This document shows, piece by piece, positions 12,502-23,800 of a stretch of DNA of 64,000 nucleotides. Source of the DNA: Linnemannia hyalina (taxonomy: Eukaryota > Mortierellomycota > Mortierellomycetes > Mortierellales > Mortierellaceae). The notes under the pieces are model-generated. The model was not told the origin of the DNA. It saw nothing but the letters and a program-made list of their open reading frames with translations, and searched no databases. Made by a program: the position numbers and the translations under genes. The DNA is taken from positions 496,001-560,000 of the forward strand of contig JAHRHY010000018.1 of NCBI GenBank assembly GCA_019671135.1, written 5' to 3'. Position 1 is the first letter of the stretch; each line of letters starts with the position of its first letter.

Positions 12502-15030
12502 ATGCATCACTACCAACCCATCCCCGACCTAGAGTCCGGCGACATACCTCCTTCAGCAACCACCACTCCAGCTCCAACAACAAACTCAAAGAACGAAAAA
12601 GACGTCGAATCGCAACTACCACCACCCAAATATGAATCCCACAACCAGCAACAACAGCATGAGGATAAATACCCTCCATCCTCCCCATCTTCTCCTGCCG
12701 CCACCGCGCCATCAGCACCACAGTACCCGGCAGCGTTACGGAAACCTTGGGTCATCCTCAGCTTACCCATCGCGATCGCAGTTCTGATCTCGACCAGAGT
12801 CTTTGTCTGCATGTCTTCTTCCTCTTCGTCGTCGGCGTATGTCGCGTCGGTGTATCCTGCCGCGATCGGACAGCAGGGACAGCAACAGGACCAGCCGTGT
12901 GCTACATGGGAGAGCAGCTTCCCGCTTGGTGGAGATGGCGGCGTCTTATCGTCCTCATCTTGGCCTCGGAATCCTCTGTCGCCTGTCGTTGTTCTTGACG
13001 TTGCCCCCATTCCGAATTCGATTATCTCGGACACCAGCAGTAGCAGCGACAGGGATACAACTTTTCATTCGCCTGCGGCTGTGGAAGCGGTGGTAGCACA
13101 AATAGAGGAGGCAGTTGGGATGAATGAGAATGGAAGAGACGAGAGGACGTCCGAGAGTGAGATGGGACTGGGCGGAATTGAAATTATTTCGGTGGTGGAC
13201 CCTGTAGTAACGTCGGCGGTTGAGGTTGTGGTGGTGGTTGAGGTTGATGCTGAGCTGGCGAGAGAGGGCTTGCGAGAGGGCGACTGCGAGGATGGCAATG
13301 ATGATGAGGATGAGGATGACGACGAAGAAGAATGGGAGGACGAGGAGGAGGAAGAAGACGACGAAGACAAGAGAGTCGAAGGTCAGGACGATGCCACCGC
13401 CGCCATGGTCATACTGGAACAAGTCGCTGTGCTGGAAGCCCTGATCGACCTAACAATCCCCGTCACAGATACTATCAGCGACAACGATGAGATGAACTTG
13501 GATCTGAGCGAAGATGGGGTTGGTATGGGTGATGGTGACTCTGTCGTCTTGCTGTCACTCCGCAGGTACGATGACGGTGATGGAGGTGACGAAGAAGAGG
13601 AAGAGGATGAGGACGAACAGGATCACTTCCCGACCAATATCGGAAAAGACGACGATGGCAAGGGTGACCAGCGGGGCGAAAAACCGCCCCGGAAGGGTGG
13701 AAAAGACACCACCAACAACGGCAACACCAGAAACAACAACAAGAACCAGAGCGGCGGGAAAAACGGCGGCCGCAAGGTGACCAACAAACATAAACTCAAG
13801 CACCAACACCAAAACGCCAACCTGGGAGGCACCGGCGGCAACGGACCCATTCTGCTCTGTTCGTCGAAATCCTGTCTCCCCAGTCTTCGAGACTCGATCC
13901 TGTCAAAGCTGTCGATCCAGATCCGACAGGTCATGGATCATCTCCGGAGTCGACACACGCTTGTCCACATGATGAGCTCGACTGCTCCTCAAACAAAGGA
14001 GTCTTTGATGGCTGGACAGGAGGAGCTGGTTGGGCAGTTGGAGGACCGGATAATAAAGGATCTGCGCGATTGGGTCGACGGTGTTGGTCGCAAGTCGTCC
14101 AGGTCTGGTGGTGGTAAGAAAGCTGGTGGTGGTAAGAAAGCCGCTGGTGGTAAGAAAGCTGTTGGTGCCGGTGCTAGTGCTGGTGGTACTGTTGATAGTG
14201 CTACAAAGTCTGGACCTTCGGCAGTGGAGAGTACTCAGTCGGTCGACGAGGAAGGGGTGGTTGAGACGGAGGGGATGGTTGAGACGGAGGGGTTGTTCTT
14301 GGATGGGGATGAGTTTGAAGAAGAGGAGGATGATGGCTCGGACGAGGGGTTCCATATGGCCAGTCTCAGCTTCGAAGACGCCGACGATGACGATGAGGAT
14401 CACGAGGACGACTCTCTCGTGCACAAATCCACTCACGCGTCTGCTGCTATTACGAACAAGAACAAGCACAAGAAGAAGAATGGTGCCAGGCTCCTCCGAC
14501 GCGACACCTCCTCCTCCTCGCCCTCACCCCCCTCATCCGGTACGGCCACTTCCACAGCCCCTCGCGAATACTTCCTCTCAGCCGACAAACTCCTTATGCG
14601 GCAAGAATGGTCTCGCTGGATCGCCCATTGGGTACACCACACAAAGCTCCTCATCCTTTCCCACACCCTGGCCGCCAAAAGTCTCACCGAGATGAACCGG
14701 ATCGCCGTTTTGGGCGAGAATGTCGTCCCGCTCGACCAGCGACATTGGTCCTGGAATCTGGATAAAGCCCTGGCGACGGTCATGGTCGCCTCGGAGATGA
14801 TATGTGGAGGGCCTGCGAGTGCAAACGATGTCAAGGTCTTTCTGTCGACGTTGTCTATGTCTTCAGAGTCTGCTGTGACGGCGACGGGTAGTGGGGGGGA
14901 TGGTGGGTCGTTGGAGGGAATGATGAGTCCCAATGCGTTGGCGATCACGTTGAATGCTCAAAAGTGTATCGAGTCTTGGAGTGATGAGTTGGAGGAGATC
15001 TTGCAGCGCACAGCCACCACCAACGCGTAA
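12502..15030 (+). CDS. large acidic, probably single-pass membrane protein, unknown
   Basis: A single open frame of 842 residues with no need for introns. The N-terminus is polar and contains PPPKYES, a PY-type motif of the sort bound by WW domains of Nedd4-like ubiquitin ligases (known for such motifs; not shown here). Residues 83-104 (WVILSLPIAIAVLIST...) are a moderate hydrophobic helix, probably the only membrane span. Long Asp/Glu tracts follow (around residues 270-295 and 355-375), then a Lys/Asn/Gly-rich basic part, a GGGKKAGGGKKA repeat and more acidic sequence. The last 150 residues look folded, with conserved-looking aromatics (WSRWIAHWVHHTKLL, LDQRHWSWNLDKALATVM). No family recognised. 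Noncoding sequence of about 350 bases separates it from the ceramidase. Composition resembles the minus-strand protein at 8299-10232, but no clear alignment is visible by eye. Confidence 0.6.
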   Translation: MHHYQPIPDLESGDIPPSATTTPAPTTNSKNEKDVESQLPPPKYESHNQQQQHEDKYPPSSPSSPAATAPSAPQYPAALRKPWVILSLPIAIAVLISTRVFVCMSSSSSSSAYVASVYPAAIGQQGQQQDQPCATWESSFPLGGDGGVLSSSSWPRNPLSPVVVLDVAPIPNSIISDTSSSSDRDTTFHSPAAVEAVVAQIEEAVGMNENGRDERTSESEMGLGGIEIISVVDPVVTSAVEVVVVVEVDAELAREGLREGDCEDGNDDEDEDDDEEEWEDEEEEEDDEDKRVEGQDDATAAMVILEQVAVLEALIDLTIPVTDTISDNDEMNLDLSEDGVGMGDGDSVVLLSLRRYDDGDGGDEEEEEDEDEQDHFPTNIGKDDDGKGDQRGEKPPRKGGKDTTNNGNTRNNNKNQSGGKNGGRKVTNKHKLKHQHQNANLGGTGGNGPILLCSSKSCLPSLRDSILSKLSIQIRQVMDHLRSRHTLVHMMSSTAPQTKESLMAGQEELVGQLEDRIIKDLRDWVDGVGRKSSRSGGGKKAGGGKKAAGGKKAVGAGASAGGTVDSATKSGPSAVESTQSVDEEGVVETEGMVETEGLFLDGDEFEEEEDDGSDEGFHMASLSFEDADDDDEDHEDDSLVHKSTHASAAITNKNKHKKKNGARLLRRDTSSSSPSPPSSGTATSTAPREYFLSADKLLMRQEWSRWIAHWVHHTKLLILSHTLAAKSLTEMNRIAVLGENVVPLDQRHWSWNLDKALATVMVASEMICGGPASANDVKVFLSTLSMSSESAVTATGSGGDGGSLEGMMSPNALAITLNAQKCIESWSDELEEILQRTATTNA

Positions 15031-15481
15031 ACAAAAGGAGAGAGTGAAGCCAAGCCAATAAAAAAAATAATCATTTGTACTTGCAACAATCTTGTTCCAA
15101 ATGTATATCGAGCCATGCTACGGAGCTTTCTGACGATCTTAACCCTCGTTTCTAGAGCCAATACCACATGTCCATAGCCAACACTAGCAACCTCACCCAA
15201 GGTTCTTGCCATCACCTCCAGAAATGCCCAAGAACCCCCCTTTCCTCCCTAGCTCATAAACCTCCACTATTCCATAGAATCGACCCATGATAGCCGAATC
15301 CCTCAACCCCTCCCTTCCTTACGCCAAGGGCAAAGATGAGAAAAAAACTCCCTCTATCCCCACCAAGAGGTAGAGTGGTCTATTGTGCCTTTTTCTCGGC
15401 TGTTTATTTTTTAATAAGAACCCGTACCATCACTATCGCACCTCTTTGACCAACCTCGAGTTTGTCGCAAATTTGTTGACA
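15031..15481. other. non-coding stretch
   Basis: Sequence downstream of the acidic membrane protein. Only short frames on both strands, no recognisable motif. Confidence 0.5.
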
Positions 15482-15701
15482 TTACCTGTCGTCGGCGCAC
15501 ACCTCGCGTTTGTTAAAAACTGCAAGCGCTCGACGACCGCTTGCGGGAGCGCCCAAGGCATGGGCGCGGACGCGAGTGGGGTCACCGGCAGCAGGGGCGG
15601 CCATGGCGACAGAAGGACCGTCGCTGTTGTAGTTGCTGCTGGTTAGACCGAGGAGAAGAAAAAAAGGAAAAAATAGGGAGCATCAAAATCAACACCAACA
15701 T
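15482..15701 (-). pseudogene. broken small secreted protein, paralogue of the one at 33 kb
   Basis: On the minus strand an ATG at 15701 opens a hydrophobic signal-like stretch (MLVLILMLPIFSFF). After the two T-runs the signal continues in another frame as LLLGLTSSNYNS...VAMAAP and ends FNKREVCADDR and a stop at 15484-15482. The block SNYNS-x5-AMAAP and the later F-x2-R-x-VC match the small cysteine-containing protein at 32964-33197 in the same spacing. One frame change inside a T-run and an early stop after the first cysteine make this look like a decayed copy. It could instead be intact if an intron removes the T-runs, but I see no convincing splice pair. Family and function unknown. Confidence 0.4.
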
Positions 15702-16071
15702 GAAGACCAATTTCAGAAATCTTTCGCCTTGCTTGGCGGGTGCTTTCGTTCCTTGCATCAGGAAAGGAAGAAGAGAAAAAATCGATGGCAGTAAATGAGG
15801 AAGCGACCGTAGGGGTCGCCAAGGCGCTTACTATTTGGGGGATTTTTTTGTGTAGTAGCAGTGCTAAAGAGGGTTGCATGTCAGGGATCATCACTTTTTT
15901 TTTTTTTTTTTTGGAACACAATTTTATTTCTCTGGTCTGCAGCACAGAGAAGTCATTTGGAATTAAAAGGGGACTACAGACCAAATTCTTCAGTGCACAT
16001 CCGCACAACAATTGTCGCTGCCTTCACAGCTTAAACGGAAGAAGATACGAATGAAGGGGTTTCTTCCCATA
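15702..16071. other. non-coding stretch with long T-run
   Basis: Contains a T-run of about 18 bases at 15895-15912. No gene or RNA seen. Confidence 0.5.
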
Positions 16072-16428
16072 CTCTCCATCATTGATAACCTCCTCCTTCC
16101 TAACAAACTCTCCAACAACCGCCCGTCAGCAGCGCGTGGGTCCTTGGTCGCTCCAGGGCACCTTCCTTCACAATGTGTGGCTAGCGAAGCGTCACACGGG
16201 CAGAAGCCATCGCGGGTGATGTAACCGTATCCTTGACTCCAGTCACCTCAGGGGCCTGTGTACTTGGATGTCTTGTCCTTGGCAGAGATGCCCTGGGTCT
16301 GTTCCCATGCGATCGTCTCGGAGCATCGAGGTTTCCAGATCAGCTCCGAGGCTCGCATCTCCAGGTAGCCAACAAACTTGTGCAGGACCGTCTTGGCGAT
16401 GGACATTGGGGCCCGGAAGACCGCGTCC
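16072..16428 (-). mobile_element. LINE (non-LTR retrotransposon) 3' fragment, copy 1
   Basis: Read on the minus strand this encodes the tail of a retrotransposon ORF2-type protein (VFRAPMSIAKTVLHKF..., then TIAWEQTQGISAKDK) that matches copy 2 (34208-35397) and copy 3 (48456-48734). Relative to copy 2 it lacks about 810 bases, joining WLPG straight to VFRAPMSIAK. A short direct repeat (CCAGGTAGCCA), which also occurs inside the element, sits at the junction. A TGA at 16250-16248 replaces a CGA codon of copy 2, so the reading frame is broken. It ends about 130 bases before a tRNA-Asp on the opposite strand. Confidence 0.7.
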
Positions 16429-16652
16429 CCAGGTAGCCAGGGCGGCGGCCGTGCGCGAGTGATCACGTGACATACCGAACTTTGGGATCAAGAACGTTTA
16501 CTTTCCGCTCTCAACTTGAAATATGGGCCCCAGGGCACCGTATCCAACAAGCTCATTTCCTTGGTAGTATAGTGGTGAGTATCTCCGCCTGTCACGCGGA
16601 AGACCGGGGTTCAATTCCCCGCCAGGGAGCTTCTCTTTTGCTCTTTTTTGGG
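16429..16652 (+). repeat. tRNA-Asp locus repeat unit A (partner at 35398-35624)
   Basis: About 220 bases that are nearly identical to 35398-35624: a CCAGGTAGCCAGG start, a GTGATCACGTGACATACCGAACTTTGG segment, a conserved 40 bases before the tRNA, the tRNA itself and about 20 bases after it with T-run terminators. Differences are mostly single-base. Identity outside the tRNA shows that the flank was copied with it. Confidence 0.8.
16558..16629 (+). tRNA. tRNA-Asp (GTC)
   Basis: 72 bases with no intron. The acceptor stem TCCTTGG pairs with CCAGGGA (one G-T pair) with discriminator G. The D-arm contains TAGTATAGTGG. The anticodon stem TCCGC/GCGGA closes the loop CTGTCAC with anticodon GTC. The T-arm CGGGG-TTCAATT-CCCCG is perfect. 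The A box (TAGTATAGTGG) and B box (GGTTCAATTCC) are intact, and T-runs 6-20 bases downstream can end RNA polymerase III transcription. Identical in sequence to the copy at 35529-35600. Confidence 0.97.
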
Positions 16653-17009
16653 TCATTTGGGAGTCGGGTTGGAGCTACTGATGCCTGAACAAAGACATCG
16701 TATGGTTCAGCTACTTCATTTTTTTTTCTTTTATTTGAAATATCTCCCGAATCATGAATGTAATGGATAATGGTCCTCCCCTATTTTTTTGCCTATTTAA
16801 TTGCCCGCCCAGTTTACATTCCTTGGTCGATGGGATAGAACGAAGCATTGTCAAAATAAAAGATGAAAAAGTTCGACGGTCTATCGGGTTTAATGCAAAC
16901 AAAGTAATAATAAAAAAAATATGCTTTCTCTCTCTCCTCCTCTTCCTCCTCCTCCTCACTGTCTCCAAATGCCTGACGATAATGATCTCACTTCATCCCA
17001 AAAAGAGAT
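16653..17009. other. non-coding stretch
   Basis: About 360 bases between the tRNA-Asp and the end of the mitochondrial S15 gene. Presumed 3' untranslated region of the latter; nothing else seen. Confidence 0.5.
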
Positions 17010-18332
17010 TTAAACGACGATCTCGTCCTCGATGGCACGGGGCTCAAGACCGAGACGATCGAGGCAGACGTGGTAGCGCTCAGGGTAGGTCTTCTTGAGG
17101 TATTTGAGGACAGTCTGGCGTTGGTGGATCAACATGCGGAGACGGCGGTAGTTGTGCTTGTCCTTCTTGTTGTTAAGAATGTGGTTGTGCAAGTTCTGGA
17201 TCCTGACAGTCATCACAGCGGCTAAGTTAGTTAAAAATCAGAAAATTGCACAATGTTAGCATGAGTATTTCAGTTCGCGTAGGGTCTCTGACTATACCGT
17301 AAAATATTCATGTTCTCCTTTCGTCCAGCGCAATGTATCGAATCCAATGTTCAGATTGTCAATGCTACTCCAGGATGCCATGAATAAGAAAAAAAAAAAA
17401 AATGTACCTTGAACCTCAGGGCTTCCAGTATCGCCCTCGGCACGCTGGAAAGCTTCCCTGGCCCTCCTGACGTTCTCCAATGTAACCTGTTTTGCGTTTC
17501 CGTTCTCGAGGGCAGTGATGCGGCGAACGAGCTCGGCCTTCTGCTGCTCAATGGGGAGCTGGAGCTTCTCGTTGACAAGGGTTGAGCGGACCATCAGTTC
17601 CTGGACCTGGACATGGGGCACCTTCTCAAAGATCAGATCGGCCTCCTGTTCGGTCAAAAAGTGCTGGTATCCCGAGGGGTTCGAGGTCGACACAATGAGG
17701 GGAGTCCTGGAAGACGACGAAAAGATAGAGGGTGATGATGATGAGGTCGTGAAGGCGAAGCCGGATGACTTTGTAGTGGCATCCTCCTCGTTGTTGGTGG
17801 TTGTGTTGGATTCAGGTGTGGCGGGTTTGATGGCGGCAAGGGGAGCTTGGAAGACGGATTGAGGGCGAAGAAGGGATTGTGTGAACTCGGTCTGCTTTCC
17901 AATGATATAGTCTGGGGTCGAAGACTCAAAGTCGAGGCGCTTCTTTTCCTGCTTCTGAAGGTTGTTTTTGCGGATCTGAATGACAATGTCCTTCCTGGAT
18001 CGACGGGGTCTGGCGAGAGCCGAGGCCGATGTGTGGAATGCATTGGTGGGAGTCGACTTTGTCGATGCAACTAGTGTTGTTGAGAGTAAGATAGAAAGTG
18101 TAGGTTAGTCCACTGAACCAAAGGTGAGCGATGGTGGAGTGTGTTGTCCCCCTGAATATTTTGGTAGGTCGGATCAGATTCCGTGCTCCGATTGACTAGG
18201 CAAGGTGTCTTTTGATCCGCGGTTATTGTTGTTTGTCCCATTGCTTAGTTGAGGTGCCCATTGACGAGTTGTTGGAAAAGAGAATTTACCCAAGGAGCGT
18301 GCTCCGGGGAGGACTGTGCGAAGACCGAACAT
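17010..18332 (-). CDS. mitochondrial ribosomal protein uS15m
   Basis: Three exons on the minus strand: 18332-18290, 18070-17408, 17221-17010; 305 residues. Introns are GTAAAT...CACTAG and GTACAT...CTTAG and keep the frame. The C-terminal ~110 residues carry the S15 fold: RAEGDTGSPEVQ (split by the second intron) followed by TVRIQNLHNHILNNKKD, then RRLRMLIHQRQTVLKYL. This protein binds the small-subunit rRNA near the central domain of the mitoribosome. Exon 1 and the start of exon 2 (MFGLRTVLPGARSL, then TNAFHTSASALARPRRS) make a textbook basic mitochondrial presequence with likely cleavage sites. About 150 residues between presequence and S15 fold are Ser/Thr/Pro-rich. The whole is far longer than bacterial S15 (~89) but similar to fungal mitochondrial forms (yeast MRPS28 is 286). 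It is divergent from POP5 across 241 bp. Confidence 0.93.
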
Positions 18333-18573
18333 GTCGTGAAGAGTGAGGGAGAAGGGAGGGTGAGAAGGAGGGGGAAGGAAGGACCTTGGGCGAGGCTGAT
18401 CTTCAACAACAGACCGAGCAATGGAACCTGGCTCGGAAATAAATGTTTGTCCATTTCAATTATTTCCTCTGAATGTGACGTGCAAAGGTCTAAAAAAAAT
18501 AGTGTTTGTCCGCCTTGACTCCAATGCGCAACTCATTTCTACATCACCACCGACATCACGGGCAGACAGGACA
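18333..18573. promoter_or_regulatory. bidirectional promoter of uS15m and POP5
   Basis: Only 241 bases separate the two divergent start codons, so both transcripts must start here. No TATA box is evident; a TGACGTGCAAAGG patch lies at 18476-18488 (the TGACGT half resembles a CRE/ATF site, an inference). Both products act in RNA-protein machines, but co-regulation is only suggested by the layout. Confidence 0.5.
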
Positions 18574-19371
18574 ATGGTGCGCTTCAAGAATCGATACCTT
18601 CTCTTCGAAATCGTCTACGCCGACACGCCACTAGGATGGACCTCTATTCCTGCTTCAACCAGTTTGGCATTACCCAACGCCACTCAACCAGGAGAGGCCG
18701 CTGATCAAAGTCCATTTGGCGACACGGGGAGAAATAACTACCGGTTACCGCCGCTAGCCAACAAGGACCTCTTATTTGCGCTCAAGGATTCAATAGCGGA
18801 GAACTTTGGCGACTATGGCGCAGGACTCACACAGCGGCCCCTTACCTGTGAGTATCCCTTGTGTGTCTGTATTATTGGCGTGAGGTGTAGCCATTGGGAT
18901 GTGGGTTACAATTGGAATTAACGTCAAATTGTTTTTGCTTTTGCGGTACCTAGTAAAATACTTCTCTCCGCATACGAATGTGGGTATTTTCAGGATATCA
19001 AGGGAAGAAATGCACATTGTCTGGGGAGCATTGACGTTCATCAATCAGTTGAAGGGACGCCCCTGCATCATCAAGGTCATTCACACATCTGGTACGAACA
19101 GGGCGCCAGTTCTTTAAATCGTTGTGCTTGATGTCATTTGCCGTTAACAAAACATCTGCATTGGAACTAATAACAATTTCACTGGCTGTTTCTACTATGC
19201 TTGCTTTTAGGAACTATCAAGAAGTGCCAGTTGACGACCATCAAGTACGATCGGGACAGGATAATGTTTCTCCGGAATCAGGCGCAGCTGCTGAAGGATA
19301 GCCAGGCATACACACAGCTTGGACTTGCCTACAAAGAGTCTGCCGACGAAGTGAACTCCCTCGAAATCTAA
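18574..19371 (+). CDS. POP5: RNase P/MRP protein subunit POP5
   Basis: Three exons, 18574-18847, 18954-19091, 19211-19371; 190 residues. Introns are GTGAGT...CCTAG and GTACGA...TTTAG, both in phase. The protein opens with MVRFKNRYLLFEI, the strongest POP5 signature. It continues to KYFSPHTNVGIFRISREE and HIVWGALTFI, the RNP-like core, and GTIKKCQL near the C-terminus, all in the usual order. POP5 is part of nuclear RNase P (tRNA 5' maturation) and RNase MRP (rRNA processing) and binds the catalytic RNA core together with its partner RPP1. A Pro/Ala/Gly-rich insertion of about 30 residues follows the first strand, making it slightly longer than the 160-175 typical of the family. The start has no in-frame competitor and lies 241 bp from the divergent uS15m gene. 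Confidence 0.93.
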
Positions 19372-19625
19372 GCAGCAGCAATCCTTTGCACTCTCTTCCA
19401 AGCCCTTGACCTTTTTTTCGCCCGACCCTTGTACAATATGCTCATAAAAAAACGTTTTGCCACCAAAAATCGGTGATGCAATTAGTGGGCGACGAGTCAC
19501 GTGCATTTAGTACTGAAAAGGTTCTTCTGGCTTCTTTGGAGAGGATAAAAAGGTGGGCTGCTCCCGTTCACCTTCTTTCATCAACACAACACACACACTT
19601 TCACCCCCAACACACTACAATCAAC

Positions 19626-20353
19626 ATGTCTGGAAACATTGGATGGGACGACGAGATCGTTCTTCGCAAGCGCTCTGATCACGCCAAGGTCACCCGCTCC
19701 TCCTCCGACATCAACGCCGCCCGCCGTGCCGGTGCCGTCGTCTCGACCGAGCGTAAGGTCGTCACTAACGCTGGACATGTCGGTGAGGACTTCCGTCGCA
19801 TCGCCAAGCTCGCCGAGTCTGATGAGATTGTTGCCCCCAAGGCCGTCTCGATGGATGTTGGAAAGGCCATCGCCAAGGCCCGTATTGAGTTGAAGTTGAA
19901 CCAGAAGGATCTTGGTGTCAAGGTCAACGAGAAGCAGACTGTCGTAAGTATTTTTTCTCTCGCAGTTTGTGTTGTTCGATTTGTTATTTTTGTCTTGAAT
20001 GCCGTCTTGCCCTTTTGTCTTTGTCCCTCCCTCTTCCCCTCTCCCTCTTCTTTCCTCCTTGCGCCTCCGACTTTGCCTTAGCTCTATCTCTTATCTATGC
20101 ATGCTCCCCTCCTTCGCCTCCCCCCTTTGGACTCTCCCTTTTTGCACCATTTTTTGTAACTGTCTGTCATATTCATCTCACTGACTCGTATATTGTGTTA
20201 CTCTTTCTTCTCCTTCTAACCGATCAGATCAACGACTACGAGGCTGGACGTGCTGTCCCCAACCAGCAGATTCTTGGAAAGCTCGAGCGCGCTTTGGGCG
20301 TCAAGCTTCGTGGCAAAGACATTGGTTCGCCCTTGACCTTTGGAAAGAAGTAA
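19626..20353 (+). CDS. MBF1: multiprotein-bridging factor 1
   Basis: Two exons, 19626-19943 and 20228-20353; 147 residues. The intron has GTAAGT at one end and CTAAC...CAG at the other. MBF1 is a transcriptional coactivator that bridges TBP and bZIP activators (Gcn4 in yeast) and also works in ribosome collision control, preventing frameshifting on stalled ribosomes. The N-terminal half is the MBF1 domain ([11 protein letters not shown] near residue 6). The C-terminal half is a helix-turn-helix of the Cro type: [19 protein letters not shown], then [20 protein letters not shown]. The tail ends in GSPLTFGKK, close to the family consensus. Length matches the usual 145-155. A TATA-like GGATAAAAAGG lies 80 bases upstream, and AATAAA at 20601 could guide polyadenylation. 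The gene begins 254 bp after POP5. Confidence 0.96.
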
Positions 20354-20810
20354 ATTAGTCTTCAACAACACCATCATTAACATGCTGGAGGCGTAATTTT
20401 CTTATTTATCTTCCAAACCGCCCCCTCTCCTTCGTCTGTTTTCCTTTTTTTCTTTTCTTGGCCGCAGTCTCGAACGCACATGCTGTGGTAATCTGTCGGT
20501 TATTTATCCTCATGGACATCTGGATTTTTTGAAGATGGGCACATCGAGTAGAAGGAGACAACACACCACACCACACCTAGACGGCTGTATATAGAGACTC
20601 AATAAACACAAAAAAAAGTTAGTACTGTGCTGCATGATCTGTCGTAATAGCTAGAAATCACGATTGAAGAGCAAAGCCACAAGAAACGGGCATCCTTTAA
20701 AAGGACTTGTTTCCCTCCTCCCTCATTTGACTCGCCCAAGTTCTCTCTCTCTCTCTCTCTCCCTTTATATTTTTTTTGCTCAACGTGTCTGTCTGTCCAA
20801 TTGTACTGCA
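20354..20810. other. MBF1 3' region and INTS13 upstream region
   Basis: 457 bases. Holds the presumed MBF1 3' UTR with AATAAA at 20601-20606, then a (CT)n tract near 20744-20762 just before INTS13. No other feature. Confidence 0.5.
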
Positions 20811-23800
20811 ATGAGCTTGCAGAGAACCATTCTCCTCCTGGACCACAGTCCCCTCGCACGACAGAAACCATGCTTTGTCCCCTCAGAGGGCAACAACGGC
20901 CTTGAAAGCGATGGTACTCACCCAAAACACACACATACACCATGCTGCATGTCATCCCTTTCGTTTTTACTTTCTTCCTACATTCGAGACACCCTACTAA
21001 CAGCATATTCCCGCAAAAACGTCTACTTCCTCGACCCTCTTGCTTTGTCGACATGGCAAAATAGACGACGATGAGTTTGACTTCGAGCCTTGTTCCATGT
21101 GGACAAGTTTTATGAATGCCGCCCTGCACTTCTCACGCATCACTTTGGACCTTACCCCGGCTGCTCAAATTCCACAGGTACTTTCTTTTTCTTTTTAACA
21201 AAATACCTTGGAAGGTTTCTTTGAAGGAACGCGCAAGGAAAACTAATTGCTCCGCCGTTGTTCATTGGCTTCGATAGTACTCGGTTCATGTCGCAGCAGG
21301 AGATCGACAGACTGGCGGGAACGTCATCTTGAATACGTGGGCTTCCCAAGAGCAAAACATGAGCGAGGTAAGAACAACGCCTTTGATTTTTTGCCACCAT
21401 CTGGTATCACTCTCATCAAGAGACATGGGAAGAACTGCGATTGATTGTTAAATTTGTGCCTTTACCTCTTTGATCGCGTTACAATCACCTGTAGATCAAC
21501 GCTCAACTACAGCTTCTCAGACAGGAAGATAAGGAGGTATCAGAGAGCGAGCCAACGGTACCAGACACCTGGTTTGAGCAGGCATTGAAGGAAGCGATCG
21601 CTCACATTGTCGAGCCACCCCAGGAACAGACGGGATCAGCTTTGATGCAACTGGGAGCAGGAAAGAAGTTTGACGAAGTATACAACACACCTAGCGCACC
21701 TCAACCAACCACAACGCCTGCCACTGCGATGATACAACCGCGTTCGACATGCAAGATCGTGTTTGTTATCGTGGATCCCGAGACGTCTCCCCATGGGGGC
21801 AGCCAAGAAGATGGCGATGCAGAAATGACAGGGGAAGACGAGAAGGGTTGGTTCTATGGCGATCAGGACATACGCGGGATCTTATATGAAGCTACCCGAA
21901 GCATGGAGGCTTCCATCAAGAAACGCAAGTAAGTCAGACTGTCGGGGTCATTTATTATCGAGATACGTGGGGAATCTGAATATATGCAGAAATATTTTAC
22001 TAACAGAGGGTATCATTTTCTCATTATTTACTTGAAAAATATTAGTACCAGTATTCACTTGGACCTTATACGGATAGCGACGAGCCAGAGTCAAGCGCGA
22101 GGAGATATCATCGCGGAGCAGGTACGCTTGATTATCGAGAATCCGCATGAGAGATAGCGTGCATATTTCGACACGCTTGCTTTTGGTACTGAGAGTCAAT
22201 CATTATTTTACTTTTTTACGCGTAGATCTCAAGGATATGCACGGCGTCAGTGTACACGGTGATTGCAGAGGATGAGCTGTCACCGTTGCGAGCTCTCACA
22301 AACTACTTTCTGCTTCAAAACAAGGACGTGAAAGTTCTTCGTATACACGATATGCCATTTTCAGGAAAGTTCTGTGACCAGAAAGCGGAGCTGTTCCATA
22401 GATCGGATCACATAGGACCTACCGCCGTCCGGAAAACAGACACAGAGGACACCGCTACGTCCATTCTACAGGAAAAGCCGCCAGCTATTGAGAATGCCAT
22501 CGAAGCTGATTACGGGAGAGTGCACGCCATTACACGAGCCAAGCCATGTATGGTGCATTCTTGCCATTAGATTACTCCATTTTTATCTCGACCCTCTGGC
22601 TCGTCACTGATCACCTGCGCCTTTTTTTTCTTTTAGTGCTGCTGGCTCTACCTACGGAATGTGCCCATGCTGCGTCCTTGAACCCGCTTACCTTCGTGAC
22701 AACATTTTTTGTTCAAGGTATAGCACGTAAGTCAAAGAGGAGACGATGTTGAAAAGTGATGTTGTGTAGGCATGGTGACTGACATTGTTATCGCTTATTG
22801 GCATTATTAATTATAGCACGGATACACACGTTGGTCGAGAAGGACTCTACTGACGACGTCGTAACAAGGACGGTCGTGAATCACGGCGGGAGACTCTTTA
22901 TTCACTGCATGTCTACAGAATATGAGAGCGGCATGCCCAAGAGAGTAACAGAGTTGCAACCATTACCACCCAAGGGAAGATTACCAAAGGACGAGCGATC
23001 GAAGCGGGAAGACTCTGTTATAGTGGATGACTCTAGCTCTACCACCAGTAGTACTGTGTCGGAAGTCGTGAAACGCCATTTTCACAGTCGGACCGTTACG
23101 CCCATTGTACAGGTATGCCACCATATGATGTCTTCCTCCGTATGAAAGGATGGGAAAGACCTCCATTCAAAGTCATGACTAACACTCCTGGTATTATATC
23201 AATTCTTCATCACTGGCATAGGACTTTATCAGAAACATTGTTCAGATAAATGCTGTAAAGCCAGACGGGGAATGGAATGGCGGTAGTTTCATTGAGGTGA
23301 CGCCTCCTGCCTTGAAGACTACAGCCGCGCTTCAATTCAAGACTAGTGGTGGTGGCGGAGGAGTTAAGTCACATGCACGGAAAGATCAGGCGACAGTTGG
23401 AGTCGATATGGCGGTTGTGCATTCGACGAGTAAGATTGACTTGGAGACGCGCTGGCTCGTGCAATGGCAAGGAGAGCGCGTGCACCCCATCGCTGTAAGT
23501 ATTCAAGGGCCATACCGTTGAGGTTGCTCGATACTCGGCTTTATGATTTCTACCTCCACTTTTAGGCTGACATTAGCAACGTCTTCTCTTCTTCCAACAT
23601 TAGCCTGAGCATAGTGTTCTGCTTGAACAATTCAGGCAGGCGATATGCAAACCCAGTATTTCGCATCCGGACACGATTACGACTGTTATTGAAAAACTGA
23701 TTACCGACGCTCGCCCTGCTGTTCTACCGGGACCAATTAACCACCCAGACAACCTCCCTCCGACTCAGATCAAGATTATCCAGCAAGCCTTGCAGACGTA

